Of a stretch of 42,450 nt of DNA, positions 7,742 to 15,752 are shown in pieces (position 1 is the first letter of the stretch; the number at the start of each line of letters is the position of its first letter). The stretch is from Nitrospira sp. (GTDB lineage Bacteria; Nitrospirota; Nitrospiria; Nitrospirales; Nitrospiraceae): NCBI GenBank assembly GCA_019636945.1, contig JAHBWO010000020.1:1-42450 (forward strand), read 5' to 3'. The position numbers were made by a program, and so were the translations under genes. The notes below the pieces were generated by a model. That model ran no database searches, had not been told where the DNA came from, and saw only the letters and a program-made list of their open reading frames with translations.

Positions 7742-8275
7742 ATGGCGAGGCACTCTTTAGGACGATTGGCCTTCCTCGTATCAGTATTGGCACCTCTGGC
7801 CTTTCTAGGGTCGAGCCAGTTCTCATCTGCGGTCCCTATCGCACATGATCCCAATGGGTTTGAGACGATTCCGTGGGGATCGATTCTTGAAGAAATGAAG
7901 GCGTTCACAAAAATCGACGATGCAGGTCGCGTGCAGGCCTACGAGTTGAGCGGACAAATTCCCATGCTCGGAGGAGCCCCCGTGGACTCCCTGCGCTTTA
8001 CCACGTTTGAGAAAAAATTAGGTCGTGTAACTGCGCGATATACCGGTCAAACGAGCCACACTAAGATCCTGAGCTATTTGGAATCGAAGTATGGTCCCCT
8101 TGATCGTACACCAGGCCAAATTGCTGCTGGTTCGACCAAGGTCTACGCCTGGCAAGGAATGTACACAGAGATTACGTTGCGCTTTGAAAGCGGGCTTGAA
8201 CGCGGGATCGTATTTTTTGAAAGTCGAACCTTACCTGAAAAATTGACTGATGAGACCTCGACCACGGCTTTTTGA
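7742..8275 (+). CDS. Secreted protein of unknown function, second of a tandem paralogous pair
   Basis: The protein has 177 residues with a clear N-terminal signal peptide (hydrophobic core LAFLVSVLAPLAFLG, likely cleavage near SSA at about 28-30). The mature part repeats the scaffold of the preceding protein: HDPNGFETIPWGS, RVTARYTGQTSH, a YLESKYGPLDRTPGQ block and ERGIVFFESRTL. The order and spacing are the same, so it is a tandem duplication that has diverged substantially. The ATG is three bases after the upstream stop, implying one transcript and perhaps translational coupling. The function is unknown; both lie next to PilZ genes but show no PilZ signature themselves. Confidence 0.75.
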   Translation: MARHSLGRLAFLVSVLAPLAFLGSSQFSSAVPIAHDPNGFETIPWGSILEEMKAFTKIDDAGRVQAYELSGQIPMLGGAPVDSLRFTTFEKKLGRVTARYTGQTSHTKILSYLESKYGPLDRTPGQIAAGSTKVYAWQGMYTEITLRFESGLERGIVFFESRTLPEKLTDETSTTAF

Positions 8276-8502
8276 TCATTTCTCGCCGCAGGGAATTCTC
8301 GGAAGGTCCTCGCTATGTTCCAGCCGTATCAGTTCACGCCGGATGTGAATCTTTCCGTCTCGATCGTTCAGGCTTTCCTGCCAATCTTGATATCCATCCA
8401 CCAGCTTCCCCCGGGCTATTTTTTAACCGCAACTCCAGCGAGTCGCATGTCGAGAAGCTCCACTATTCTTGAATTCATTTTGCAAACAATCCCACTGACG
8501 TT

Positions 8503-8910
8503 ATGATCGTCAAGTCAATCATGATTGGCCGAAAGCAGTACAGCCCGCTCGACAAACGATGTGCCGAACGTGTCGCCATTACCTGTCGCGTACACTATAC
8601 CGGTGAAGTCCCGACTCAACCCCATCAAGGAGAGGGGCTCACAAAAAACATCTCGGTTTCCGGATGCCACGTCATTAGTGACCAGCATGTCACTCGGGGA
8701 ACACTCCTGACGCTTACCATCGCTCTTCCAGACGGATTGCCTCAGTTATCTTTAGAATCAGCGCTGGTCGTTTGGGTATCTGGCAACCAATTTTCAGTTA
8801 GATTTCTGGATCTGAGCCGCGACCATCGAAAACGGATTCAAAACTTCATTTGGAAAAGTATTTCCCACCATACTGTGAGCGACCATCGGACGCGATTCCG
8901 GCTTGTCTAG
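8503..8910 (+). CDS. PilZ-domain protein (probable c-di-GMP receptor)
   Basis: This 135-residue single-domain PilZ protein has RCAERVAITCRV, which supplies R-x-x-x-R, and TKNISVSGCHV, which supplies N-x-S-x-x-G with the trailing Cys also seen in the PilZ gene at 1247. ALVVWVSGNQFSVRFLDLS matches the final barrel strands, and a helix follows. It is the third PilZ gene of the window. The ATG at 8503 is used; another at 8521 is possible and neither has a strong ribosome site. The 227-base gap upstream contains short open frames that do not look like genes. Confidence 0.82.
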   Translation: MIVKSIMIGRKQYSPLDKRCAERVAITCRVHYTGEVPTQPHQGEGLTKNISVSGCHVISDQHVTRGTLLTLTIALPDGLPQLSLESALVVWVSGNQFSVRFLDLSRDHRKRIQNFIWKSISHHTVSDHRTRFRLV

Positions 8911-9325
8911 CCTTTCTCAATTGCTGCAATCACCTATTTTCTTTGTATCGTATTTCTTCTATCTTGCGCTCTGATCTGTTTTTTTTCATTCGGTCCTCAG
9001 CTCAGCAAGGTCGTTTCAACCTCATCTAATCCTGTAACCGGCACCTCGCGACTTCTCATCTCTCTGATGCCCCAACCTCTAGATGGGGCATTCCCCCCGC
9101 ATAAGAGGGAGGGCAAAAGCGTCATGGCGCGCTAGCCTTCACACAGGCGACATCCAGAGGACAAGGTGCTTATCAACAAACTACAGCGGGGAGCCAGGAG
9201 GTTGATTTTAAGGAAACGTGGATCGCAGTTTCAGGAGATTAGGAGGGCGAGGATCAAGGAGAAGCCTGGTATGAAACATCGCATTTTGTGTACTCAGGTT
9301 AATAAAACAATCGGGAGGGACATCC
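8911..9325. other. Intergenic region with a hairpin-containing leader before the frameshifted PilZ gene
   Basis: This 415-base gap contains a run of eight T near 8980. It also has a stem-loop at 9067-9091 with arms ATGCCCCA and TGGGGCAT, and purine-rich sequence (AGAGGGAGGG near 9104) that could pair alternatively with the CCTCT in the loop. No protein gene is supported. A regulatory leader is possible, but no known riboswitch consensus is evident. Confidence 0.35.
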
Positions 9326-9710
9326 ATGAGGCAGGCACGGGAAACATCCAAAATTGAACCACATCAATCCTATCGTTCAATCGAACGCCGGAGCCTATTA
9401 AGAAAGAATGTCTCTTTGGGGCTCATGTACTCGGGAGTATCTGGTGAGGATGTTCTGATTGGGGATGGGACCATTGTGAATCTCTCCGAAAGTGGATTAT
9501 GTCTTCGTGGCGATATTCCTGTCCCGGTGGGCATGGAGCTGACATTGTTCTTATATCTTTCAGACGGGGATGAGCCCTTATTCATCCTAGAATCGACGAT
9601 CGTCTGGAGTGTCGGTTCACCTATTTGGCGTCGCATTCAATGACCTCAGCCTCTCTGATAGAGAGACACTGCGGTCATTTCTTCACACTCAGACAGTCGG
9701 CCAGGCGTAG
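9326..9710 (+). pseudogene. PilZ-domain protein with a frameshift in the last barrel strands
   Basis: The gene starts at an ATG preceded by GGGAGGG, a good ribosome site. The first 97 residues read as PilZ: YRSIERRSLLRKNV near the start, then IVNLSESGLCLRG carrying N-x-S-x-x-G. In this frame the protein ends early at 9643, right after VWSVGS. In the +1 frame the expected PilZ ending appears: LFGVAFNDLSLSDRE, then TLRSFLHTQ, and a stop at 9708-9710. The switch lies near 9615 (GGTTCAC), where one extra T would explain it. The corrected protein would be about 127 residues, a normal PilZ length. It may be a real pseudogene, a sequencing error or, less likely, a programmed shift. Confidence 0.75.
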
Positions 9711-9746
9711 TTGATCTCTTACCTTTAAATGGCCTGCAGCCCCTTC

Positions 9747-9780
9747 GTGATAACCATCCCGTGAACGGGATGGTTATCAC
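9747..9780. other. Perfect 15-bp hairpin downstream of the frameshifted PilZ gene
   Basis: Positions 9747-9761 (GTGATAACCATCCCG) pair perfectly with 9766-9780 around a TGAA loop. It begins 37 bases after the restored PilZ stop codon. There is no T tract on either side, so it is not a classical rho-independent terminator. A transcript-end stabilising structure is one option, a palindromic repeat another. Confidence 0.6.
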
Positions 9781-10159
9781 AGGGCGATCCCCTCTCTACC
9801 AATTTCACAGAGCCTTCGTAGTGCACAGGCACCCATAGCCTCGAGGAACAGCACCCTTCGATCAAAGCCTTTTCTTCAACAGATTGTCGCCTGTTGTCCT
9901 CCCGCGTCCGAAGAGGCTCATCCTGTCGTCTTCGCGTTGCACCTTGGAACTTGGTCACATCCCCCCATGAACGATCCAGACCCATGGTTTCGTGTATCCC
10001 GAACATTGCTAATGCGGTGTTATCGTTTCGCGTCTCTCACAAACTAGAGCTGACTTCATATCGCGAGGTCCTCGATTTCATCGACATCGTTGCCATACCA
10101 GCAAGGCCACGCTCTGATGCAATCCGCAATCTTGTCTTTCAATCAAACGACGTGCTACC
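9781..10159. other. Intergenic region, no supported gene
   Basis: About 380 bases lie between the hairpin and the TetR gene. A minus-strand open frame (10006 to 9725) has low-complexity, Arg-rich sequence without family resemblance, and it reads through the hairpin. The promoter and operator of the TetR/RND operon should be here, but I see no convincing palindrome next to the TetR start. Confidence 0.4.
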
Positions 10160-10810
10160 GTGATAAGTGCTTACTCATCTGCCATGAACAACGTTGTCAG
10201 ACCGGCTCGCCAGCGGCTAGGCAGGACCTCGATTCATCAACGGCAGGCAAGCCTGATCAGTGCAGCCGCATCGCTTTTTGCGGCAATAGGTTTTAGAGGG
10301 ACCACAACAAAACCAATCACGCTGGCAGCAGGTGTCAGCGAGACACTGCTTTTCAAACACTTCCCTACCAAGCACGCTCTGTACTCGGTCCTTCTATCTG
10401 AGAAGACCCATTACTCTGGACTACAGGAATCGCTGGAAGAGGCCGCAGCAAAACGAGAAGATAAGCGACTCTTCATGTTGCTTGCCAACTATCGAATCAG
10501 AAAGGGAGCAGACCCAATATTGTTTCGTCTACTCCTGTTCAGTGCGTTAGAAAGCCATGCGATGTCGGATATGTTTTTTCAGCAACAGTATCGAATATTT
10601 CATGATCGCCTTTCCGGCTATATCCGACAACGCATCGATGAGGGTGCCTACCGCTTAGTGGATCCGGTACTGGCGGCGAGAGCTTTTTTCGGCATCATTG
10701 TCCATCATCGATTGCTCCATGACATTCTGGGTTTACCCATGCATCTGAGTCATGAGACTGCCGTGGAGGAGTATGCCTCCCTGTTCCTCAACGGACTCAT
10801 TCCGCAATGA
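10160..10810 (+). CDS. TetR/AcrR-family transcriptional regulator
   Basis: The protein has 216 residues from a GTG start, or 208 from the ATG at 10184; neither has a clear ribosome site. Residues about 24-75 form the TetR DNA-binding domain: a helix with LISAAASLFAAIGF, then TTTKPITLAAGVSETLLFKHF as the helix-turn-helix, and a K-HALYSVLL extension. The remaining 140 residues are helical and divergent, as expected for a ligand-binding and dimerisation domain. It stands 27 bases before a membrane-fusion protein and an RND permease on the same strand. It therefore most likely represses its own pump operon and releases DNA on binding a pump substrate (inference). Confidence 0.85.
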   Translation: MISAYSSAMNNVVRPARQRLGRTSIHQRQASLISAAASLFAAIGFRGTTTKPITLAAGVSETLLFKHFPTKHALYSVLLSEKTHYSGLQESLEEAAAKREDKRLFMLLANYRIRKGADPILFRLLLFSALESHAMSDMFFQQQYRIFHDRLSGYIRQRIDEGAYRLVDPVLAARAFFGIIVHHRLLHDILGLPMHLSHETAVEEYASLFLNGLIPQ

Positions 10811-10837
10811 CTCAATCCGCCGTGATTCAATCCTGAT

Positions 10838-12025
10838 ATGCACCAACTCTCTCGCCATCCGTTGATCGCTCTAGGCTTGATCGTTGTTTTGGCGGTCAGT
10901 GGTCTGGTGGTCTTACGCCTCACTACTGGTGCCAAAACTGACACGGTGCGAACGCGTGTGGTCACGGTAGGGATTGCACCACCAATTCGAGCAGACCTCG
11001 ACATTCGCTTAGCCTATACGGCTGATATCTCACCCTATCAGGTCGTCAATATTTTCTCCCGGGTTGACGGGTATATCGCCAAGCTCCATGTGGATAAAGG
11101 TGATTTCGTGAAGTTCAACCAGTTACTGGTTGAAATTGACCATACGGACTATCACCATGCTGTGAATCAAGCCAAAGCCAATCTTTCGGCCGCTCAGGCA
11201 AAAGTCGCACAACAGGATGCCGTCCTTCGTAACGCCAAACTGACATTTGATCGTATGCAGGCGCTCATCAAAGACCAATTCGTGTCTCAGCAGGATTTGG
11301 ATAATGCTCAGGTCAACCTCGATGCCGCCACCGCCGCACAGAATTCGTTCGAAGCCCAAGTCAATCAAATGAAAGTGGCGCTGGCTCAGTCGGAAAGAAA
11401 CTTGACCTACTCGTATATCCGAGCACCGTTTGCGGGCTATGTTGCGGAACGGAACCTTGATACCGGAGCGTATGTGAGCAGCGCAACCGCGAGCACGTCC
11501 ACAATGTCGCGGGGTATCATGAGCCTACATGACATCAATACTGTCCGCGTATTGATCGAGGTCGTTGAACGGGATATCCCTCTCGTACAGGTGGGACAAC
11601 CAGCTGAGCTTCGCGCGGAGGCTTACCCCGACCATGTCTTCGAAGGAACTGTGACACGCATCGTCCAAGCCTTGAATCGCGCAACCCGTACCATGACCGT
11701 CGAGATCGACTTACCAAATAGTGACCAACGACTCAAAGGAGGCATGTTTGCTCGAGTTGAGGTCCTGGTGGGAACCCACCGCCAGGCTTTACAAGTCCCG
11801 ATCGATGCTGTCAGCCGACTGGAAGGCACCCAGTACGTCTATGTCGTTCGAGACGGTAGAGCCCGACGTATAGAAGTTGAGGTCGGACCTCGCAGCGGCA
11901 ACCGCATTGAAATTCTTAAAGGATTAATGGGGGATGAAGCGGTGATCGTATCCGGTAAAGACTTAGTCCACGATGGAAGAGCGGTGCAAACCCAACCCCT
12001 CACTACTGGGGAACGTGAGACGTAA
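10838..12025 (+). CDS. RND efflux periplasmic adaptor (membrane-fusion protein)
   Basis: The protein has 395 residues. A single N-terminal membrane anchor (about residues 8-28, no lipobox) is followed by the biotinyl-lipoyl-like half motif VDGYIAKLHVDKGDFV. A long helical hairpin comes next (about 100-195, Ala/Gln-rich with VSQQDLDNAQ), then the second lipoyl half YIRAPFAGYVAERNLDTGAYV. The beta-barrel and membrane-proximal domains end with VPIDAVSRLEGTQYVYVV. These are the standard domains of HlyD/AcrA-type adaptors that link an RND permease to an outer-membrane channel. The gene lies between the TetR gene and the permease gene. No TolC-type channel gene is present, so the pump probably uses one encoded elsewhere. 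Confidence 0.9.
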   Translation: MHQLSRHPLIALGLIVVLAVSGLVVLRLTTGAKTDTVRTRVVTVGIAPPIRADLDIRLAYTADISPYQVVNIFSRVDGYIAKLHVDKGDFVKFNQLLVEIDHTDYHHAVNQAKANLSAAQAKVAQQDAVLRNAKLTFDRMQALIKDQFVSQQDLDNAQVNLDAATAAQNSFEAQVNQMKVALAQSERNLTYSYIRAPFAGYVAERNLDTGAYVSSATASTSTMSRGIMSLHDINTVRVLIEVVERDIPLVQVGQPAELRAEAYPDHVFEGTVTRIVQALNRATRTMTVEIDLPNSDQRLKGGMFARVEVLVGTHRQALQVPIDAVSRLEGTQYVYVVRDGRARRIEVEVGPRSGNRIEILKGLMGDEAVIVSGKDLVHDGRAVQTQPLTTGERET

Positions 12026-12093
12026 GACATGAGATGCAAAGGAACAACAAGATTTCGCCGGCCCCCTGACGACTCTCTCACGAAGGGTTTCCC

Positions 12094-12121
12094 CTTTCAC
12101 TTTTCACCTTTCACCTTTCAC
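12094..12121 (+). repeat. Four heptamers NTTTCAC just upstream of the RND permease start
   Basis: The units are CTTTCAC, TTTTCAC, CTTTCAC and CTTTCAC in immediate tandem. The tract ends eight bases before the permease ATG, where a Shine-Dalgarno sequence would be expected and none is seen. An equivalent four-unit tract of GTTTCAC occurs at 25963-25990, before hpnA. Confidence 0.85.
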
Positions 12122-12129
12122 CGACCTAT

Positions 12130-15100
12130 ATGTGGCTGACCCTTCTCGCATTGCGCAATCGCATCGGGATCCTCATGCTCTCGCTCGCGATGGTCGTGCT
12201 GGGCCTCACGGCTCTCCAACGCTTGCCGGTGGATCTCTTCCCCCAAATCCAGGTCCCTGTTGCTTTTGTCGGTGTCATCTATAAGGGGGCACCTCCGCTC
12301 GATATTGAACAAAGCGTCGTGTACCCGATTGAGAAAGCCGTAAGCTCTGCGTCCAATGTTGAACATGTCGAATCATTCAGCAAGCAGGGCCTCGGGGCTG
12401 TGCAGATCTGGTTCAACTGGGGAGCCGATATCGACGTGGGGCAGATGGAGGTGATGCAGCGCATTACTCAGATTTTGAATAGTCTCCCACCAGGCATTCT
12501 GCAACCCTTTATCGTCAAATTTGACGTATCCAATATCCCCGTCTCCATCGTGTCGGTCGCGAGTGACGAACTGGACGAACGAGCCCTCTACGATCTGGCG
12601 TACAACACCATCGCCCCCCAAATCGAACAAATCGCGAACGTCGCTGCAGCCACGGTCGAAGGCGGGAGAATCCGCCAAATCAATATCAATCTCGACCCCG
12701 CGTTGCTCAGTGCCCGCGGGCTTTCGATTCTCGATGTCGTGAAGTCCGTCAAAGCCTCAAACGTCATTCTCCCTTCCGGTGATGTCAAATCCGGCAATCT
12801 CGACTACAACGTCTTCACCAACAATCAATTCCGCACCGTGGAGCCCATCCAGGACGTCATCATCAAGGTGAATCCGCAAGGCAACCCAGTCCGGGTACGT
12901 GATGTGGGAACCGTGACCGATTCGTCTGACATTCAAACCAATATCGTGCATGCAGACGGAGCCAGATCCGTGTTCCTTCGTGTGAACAAACAGCCGATCG
13001 CCAATACGGTCGAGGTTGTGGATGCCCTCCGTGCAGCCTTACCCAAAATACTTGGAGTTCCCGAGGGAGTAAATCTCAGCATCTCATTTGACCAGTCTCT
13101 CTATATACGCCAGTCCATCCGCAATCTCGTTGAACAGGCCCTTCACGGCTCGTTACTGGCCGCAGCAGTGATCTTCGTCTTTCTGCGCAACCTGACGAGC
13201 ACCGTGATCGTCTCCGTCGCCATTCCGCTCTCCATGCTTGTCACCTTTATCGTGCTCTATTTCACAGGACAAACGTTGAACGTCTTCACGCTCGGAGGAC
13301 TTGCTCTCGGCATTGGTCGACTCGTTGATGACTCCATCGTGGAACTGGAAAACATCCAACGGCACCTCAATACCAACCCCAACCGCTGGGACAGTATTCT
13401 CACTGCCGCCCGAGAAGTGGCCATGCCGATTTTGGCATCGACGGTGACGACTGTGGTGGTCTTTCTTCCCATGTTTTTCGTCGTTGGTATCGCGCGCCTG
13501 TTGTTGATTCCCTTGACGCTCACCATCGCGATTGCGCTCTTTACATCTTTTTTGGTCTCTCGAACCGTTACCCCTGCTCTCTGCTACAAATTCCTCAGAC
13601 CAGAACAAGAAGCCCATCGGGCAATGCCACACTGGCTGGCCACCCTCATGGAATGGAGCCGTCACCGCTATGACTCGCTCGACAGAGGTTACGAAGACTC
13701 TTTGCGGTGGGTACTTGGACATCGCCGCCTCTTTATCTTGGTGGTTCTGCTCATCTTTATCGGATCACTCATGTTGATCCCCCGGATTGGAACCGAATTC
13801 CTGCCTGTATCCGATGAGAGTCAGTTTCGCCTCGTCCTGCGGGCCCCGGTCGGCCAACGAGTCGAAAGGACCGAACTACAAGTCACTGAAGTAGAACGTG
13901 TCCTTCGTACCCTCATCCCTTCGAATGAACTGGAAACCATCGTCTCCAGTACCGGCATCTTGTCCCAAGGCCGTGCGTCTCTGTTTAATCCCAATACCGG
14001 ACCTCATACCTCATCGATTCAAGTGTATTTGGTTTCACCAGAAAAACGGACCAGGAGCCAAGTCGATATCATGAACGATGTCCGTCCGAAAATCGTGAAG
14101 CTGTTTCCCGGTGTCTCGATGTATTTCGACCCTGGGGGGATCGTCAAACGTGTCACCAGCTTCGGATCTCAAAAGGCCGTCGATGTGGAGATCTATGGGT
14201 ATGACTTCGACAAAGCCAGAGAAGTTATCGCGCAAGTGAAGGAGATCATGGAGCAGACTCCCGGCCTGGCCGACATCGAACCGAGTCGGGAAGAAAACTA
14301 CCCGGAAATCAACGTCACGGTCGATCGAGAGAAAGCCGCACTGCTCGGTATCAGTGAAGCGGATGTCGCCAGTACCGTCCTCTTTTCTTTGAATGGGAAT
14401 GGTCAAACCGACCCCATCATTTACACAGACCCGCACAACGGTAACGAGTACTTCATTAATGCTTGGTTAGCCGAGGAGCATCGATCCTCTCTCACCGATC
14501 TGGAACACATCCTCCTCACGACCAAGACCGGTGAGCCTGTGTTGCTGAAAAATGTGGCGTCGCTCAAACTGAACGCAGGCCCGGTCAAGATTGATCGTAA
14601 ATATTTCCAGCGCGTGATTCACCTGACGGCCAATCCCACTACGCGCACTCTCGGCGAGATTGCGAGCGATCTGGAGTCAGCCTTTTCTGAACTGCAGCTA
14701 CCGGCAGGATTCAGCATCAGACTAGCCGGACAAATTCAACAACAACGTGAAACCTTTCAGGGAATGCAGTTCGCCATCATACTGTCACTCCTGCTGGTCT
14801 ATATGGTGATGGCCGCCCAGTTTAAATCGCTCATCGATCCGTTCATCATCATGTTTGCAGTGCCGATGGGTCTCCCTGGTGTCATCTTGATCTTGTTCCT
14901 CACCGACACGACGCTTTCGACCGCATCGCTGATGGGCATCATCATGATGTTTGGGATTGTTGTCTCGAACGGGGTGTTACTGGTGGATTACACCAACGTC
15001 TTGCGGCGCCGAGGCACTCTTCTTCAGAACGCCGTGGTGACCGCCGCACGTACGAGGTTGCGGCCGATTCTCATGACCTCACTCGCAACGATCTTTGGAC

Positions 15101-15324
15101 TCCTGCCCATGGCGATCGGGCTGGGTACCGGCGGGGAAACGAACGCACCTCTCGCACGAGCAGTGGTTGGAGGCCTGACGGTTTCCACCCTCCTCACCGT
15201 GTTTCTCATCCCGACGTTGTATATGATTTTAGAAGAATGGGTACCGAGAGACCTGGAAGAAGAGCGGCACCATTCCACGCCAGCAACCCCAAGTGCCGTT
15301 ACAACGACAGAATGGCGGCCTTAA
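12130..15324 (+). CDS. RND-family efflux permease (AcrB/HAE1-like)
   Basis: The 1064-residue length is normal for an RND transporter. The N-terminus opens with the first membrane helix and LPVDLFPQIQVP, the usual L-P-x-x-x-x-P-x-I motif. A large periplasmic domain follows. The helix-4 motif GIGRLVDDSIVELENI keeps the two adjacent Asp residues that carry protons. The second half repeats the layout, with a helix before IGTEFLPVSDESQF and a C-terminal helical bundle (LLVYMVMAAQFKSL, GIVVSNGVLLVDY). These pumps are trimeric inner-membrane proton antiporters exporting drugs or lipophilic compounds through an adaptor and outer channel. The adaptor gene lies 104 bases upstream. The start codon lacks a ribosome site and sits behind a heptamer tract. 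The last four bases overlap the convergent SCP2 gene. Confidence 0.92.
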   Translation: MWLTLLALRNRIGILMLSLAMVVLGLTALQRLPVDLFPQIQVPVAFVGVIYKGAPPLDIEQSVVYPIEKAVSSASNVEHVESFSKQGLGAVQIWFNWGADIDVGQMEVMQRITQILNSLPPGILQPFIVKFDVSNIPVSIVSVASDELDERALYDLAYNTIAPQIEQIANVAAATVEGGRIRQININLDPALLSARGLSILDVVKSVKASNVILPSGDVKSGNLDYNVFTNNQFRTVEPIQDVIIKVNPQGNPVRVRDVGTVTDSSDIQTNIVHADGARSVFLRVNKQPIANTVEVVDALRAALPKILGVPEGVNLSISFDQSLYIRQSIRNLVEQALHGSLLAAAVIFVFLRNLTSTVIVSVAIPLSMLVTFIVLYFTGQTLNVFTLGGLALGIGRLVDDSIVELENIQRHLNTNPNRWDSILTAAREVAMPILASTVTTVVVFLPMFFVVGIARLLLIPLTLTIAIALFTSFLVSRTVTPALCYKFLRPEQEAHRAMPHWLATLMEWSRHRYDSLDRGYEDSLRWVLGHRRLFILVVLLIFIGSLMLIPRIGTEFLPVSDESQFRLVLRAPVGQRVERTELQVTEVERVLRTLIPSNELETIVSSTGILSQGRASLFNPNTGPHTSSIQVYLVSPEKRTRSQVDIMNDVRPKIVKLFPGVSMYFDPGGIVKRVTSFGSQKAVDVEIYGYDFDKAREVIAQVKEIMEQTPGLADIEPSREENYPEINVTVDREKAALLGISEADVASTVLFSLNGNGQTDPIIYTDPHNGNEYFINAWLAEEHRSSLTDLEHILLTTKTGEPVLLKNVASLKLNAGPVKIDRKYFQRVIHLTANPTTRTLGEIASDLESAFSELQLPAGFSIRLAGQIQQQRETFQGMQFAIILSLLLVYMVMAAQFKSLIDPFIIMFAVPMGLPGVILILFLTDTTLSTASLMGIIMMFGIVVSNGVLLVDYTNVLRRRGTLLQNAVVTAARTRLRPILMTSLATIFGLLPMAIGLGTGGETNAPLARAVVGGLTVSTLLTVFLIPTLYMILEEWVPRDLEEERHHSTPATPSAVTTTEWRP

Positions 15325-15659
15325 CTCTCGGTGATGTTGGGGAACAACGACTTCAGCTGCATGGCCAGTCCAATATCTCCGGTAACCTGTAACCGTCCTG
15401 ACATGGCCATCATCATCCCGCTCACTTGTCCGTTCAACACCTTGATGCAGTCTTCACCGGTCATCGACAATGTCACGTGTGGATCAGCATGAGCCCCGTC
15501 TTTCATCAGACAGGTCCCATTCTGTACCACCAAATGATACTGCCCACCTTGATCCCCCTGGAGATCGAACTGATAGACCGCATCAAGATTTTCTGCCGCC
15601 TCCTTGTCAAACTTGGCCGGCAAAGAACGGAGCACATCTTGGATAGTCGTCACTTTCAT
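15321..15659 (-). CDS. SCP2 sterol-binding domain protein
   Basis: The 112-residue protein fits a stand-alone SCP-2 fold: an N-terminal helix (VLRSLPAKFDKEAAENL), a five-stranded sheet with VYQFDLQGDQGGQYHLVV, then DPHVTLSMTGEDCIKVLNG and the C-terminal GRLQVTGDIGLAMQLKSLFP. The G-x-[LI]-x-[VI]-x-G-D-x-x-x-A-x-x-L-x-x-[LI]-F ending is characteristic. SCP2 proteins bind lipids or acyl-CoA in a hydrophobic tunnel; the bacterial stand-alone forms are mostly uncharacterised. The gene is convergent with the RND permease gene and is preceded by the AdoMetDC-like gene, whose terminator lies between them. It is therefore probably a separate transcript. Confidence 0.82.
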   Translation of the reverse strand: MKVTTIQDVLRSLPAKFDKEAAENLDAVYQFDLQGDQGGQYHLVVQNGTCLMKDGAHADPHVTLSMTGEDCIKVLNGQVSGMMMAMSGRLQVTGDIGLAMQLKSLFPNITES

Positions 15660-15685
15660 AGTTGGACATCATGCTCAGGATAAGA

Positions 15686-15729
15686 GAGTTTATAAAACAC
15701 GTCGGGGGCGCCAACTGTGCGCCCCCGAC
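15686..15729 (-). terminator. Rho-independent terminator of the AdoMetDC-like gene
   Basis: Arms 15701-15711 (GTCGGGGGCGC) and 15719-15729 pair perfectly over 11 bp with a seven-base loop. Reading on the minus strand, the stem is followed by GTGTTTTATAAA. It lies 24 bases past the stop codon of the gene at 15753-16193. Confidence 0.75.
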
Positions 15730-15752
15730 AAGATCTCAACGCGGATGAAAGT

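Noticed and set aside
8272..8506. Short open frames between the paralogous pair and the third PilZ gene
   Set aside because: Two overlapping frames with no ribosome site, domain or sensible composition.
9060..9325. c-di-GMP riboswitch upstream of the frameshifted PilZ gene
   Set aside because: The GGGCAAAAGC-like stretch lacks the conserved GEMM-I core and tetraloop-receptor pattern; only a generic structured leader can be supported.
13153..13722. Long open frame antisense to the RND permease gene (189 codons)
   Set aside because: It is the mirror of a clearly coding RND helix region; the protein is Arg/Gly/Asp-rich with no family resemblance or ribosome site.
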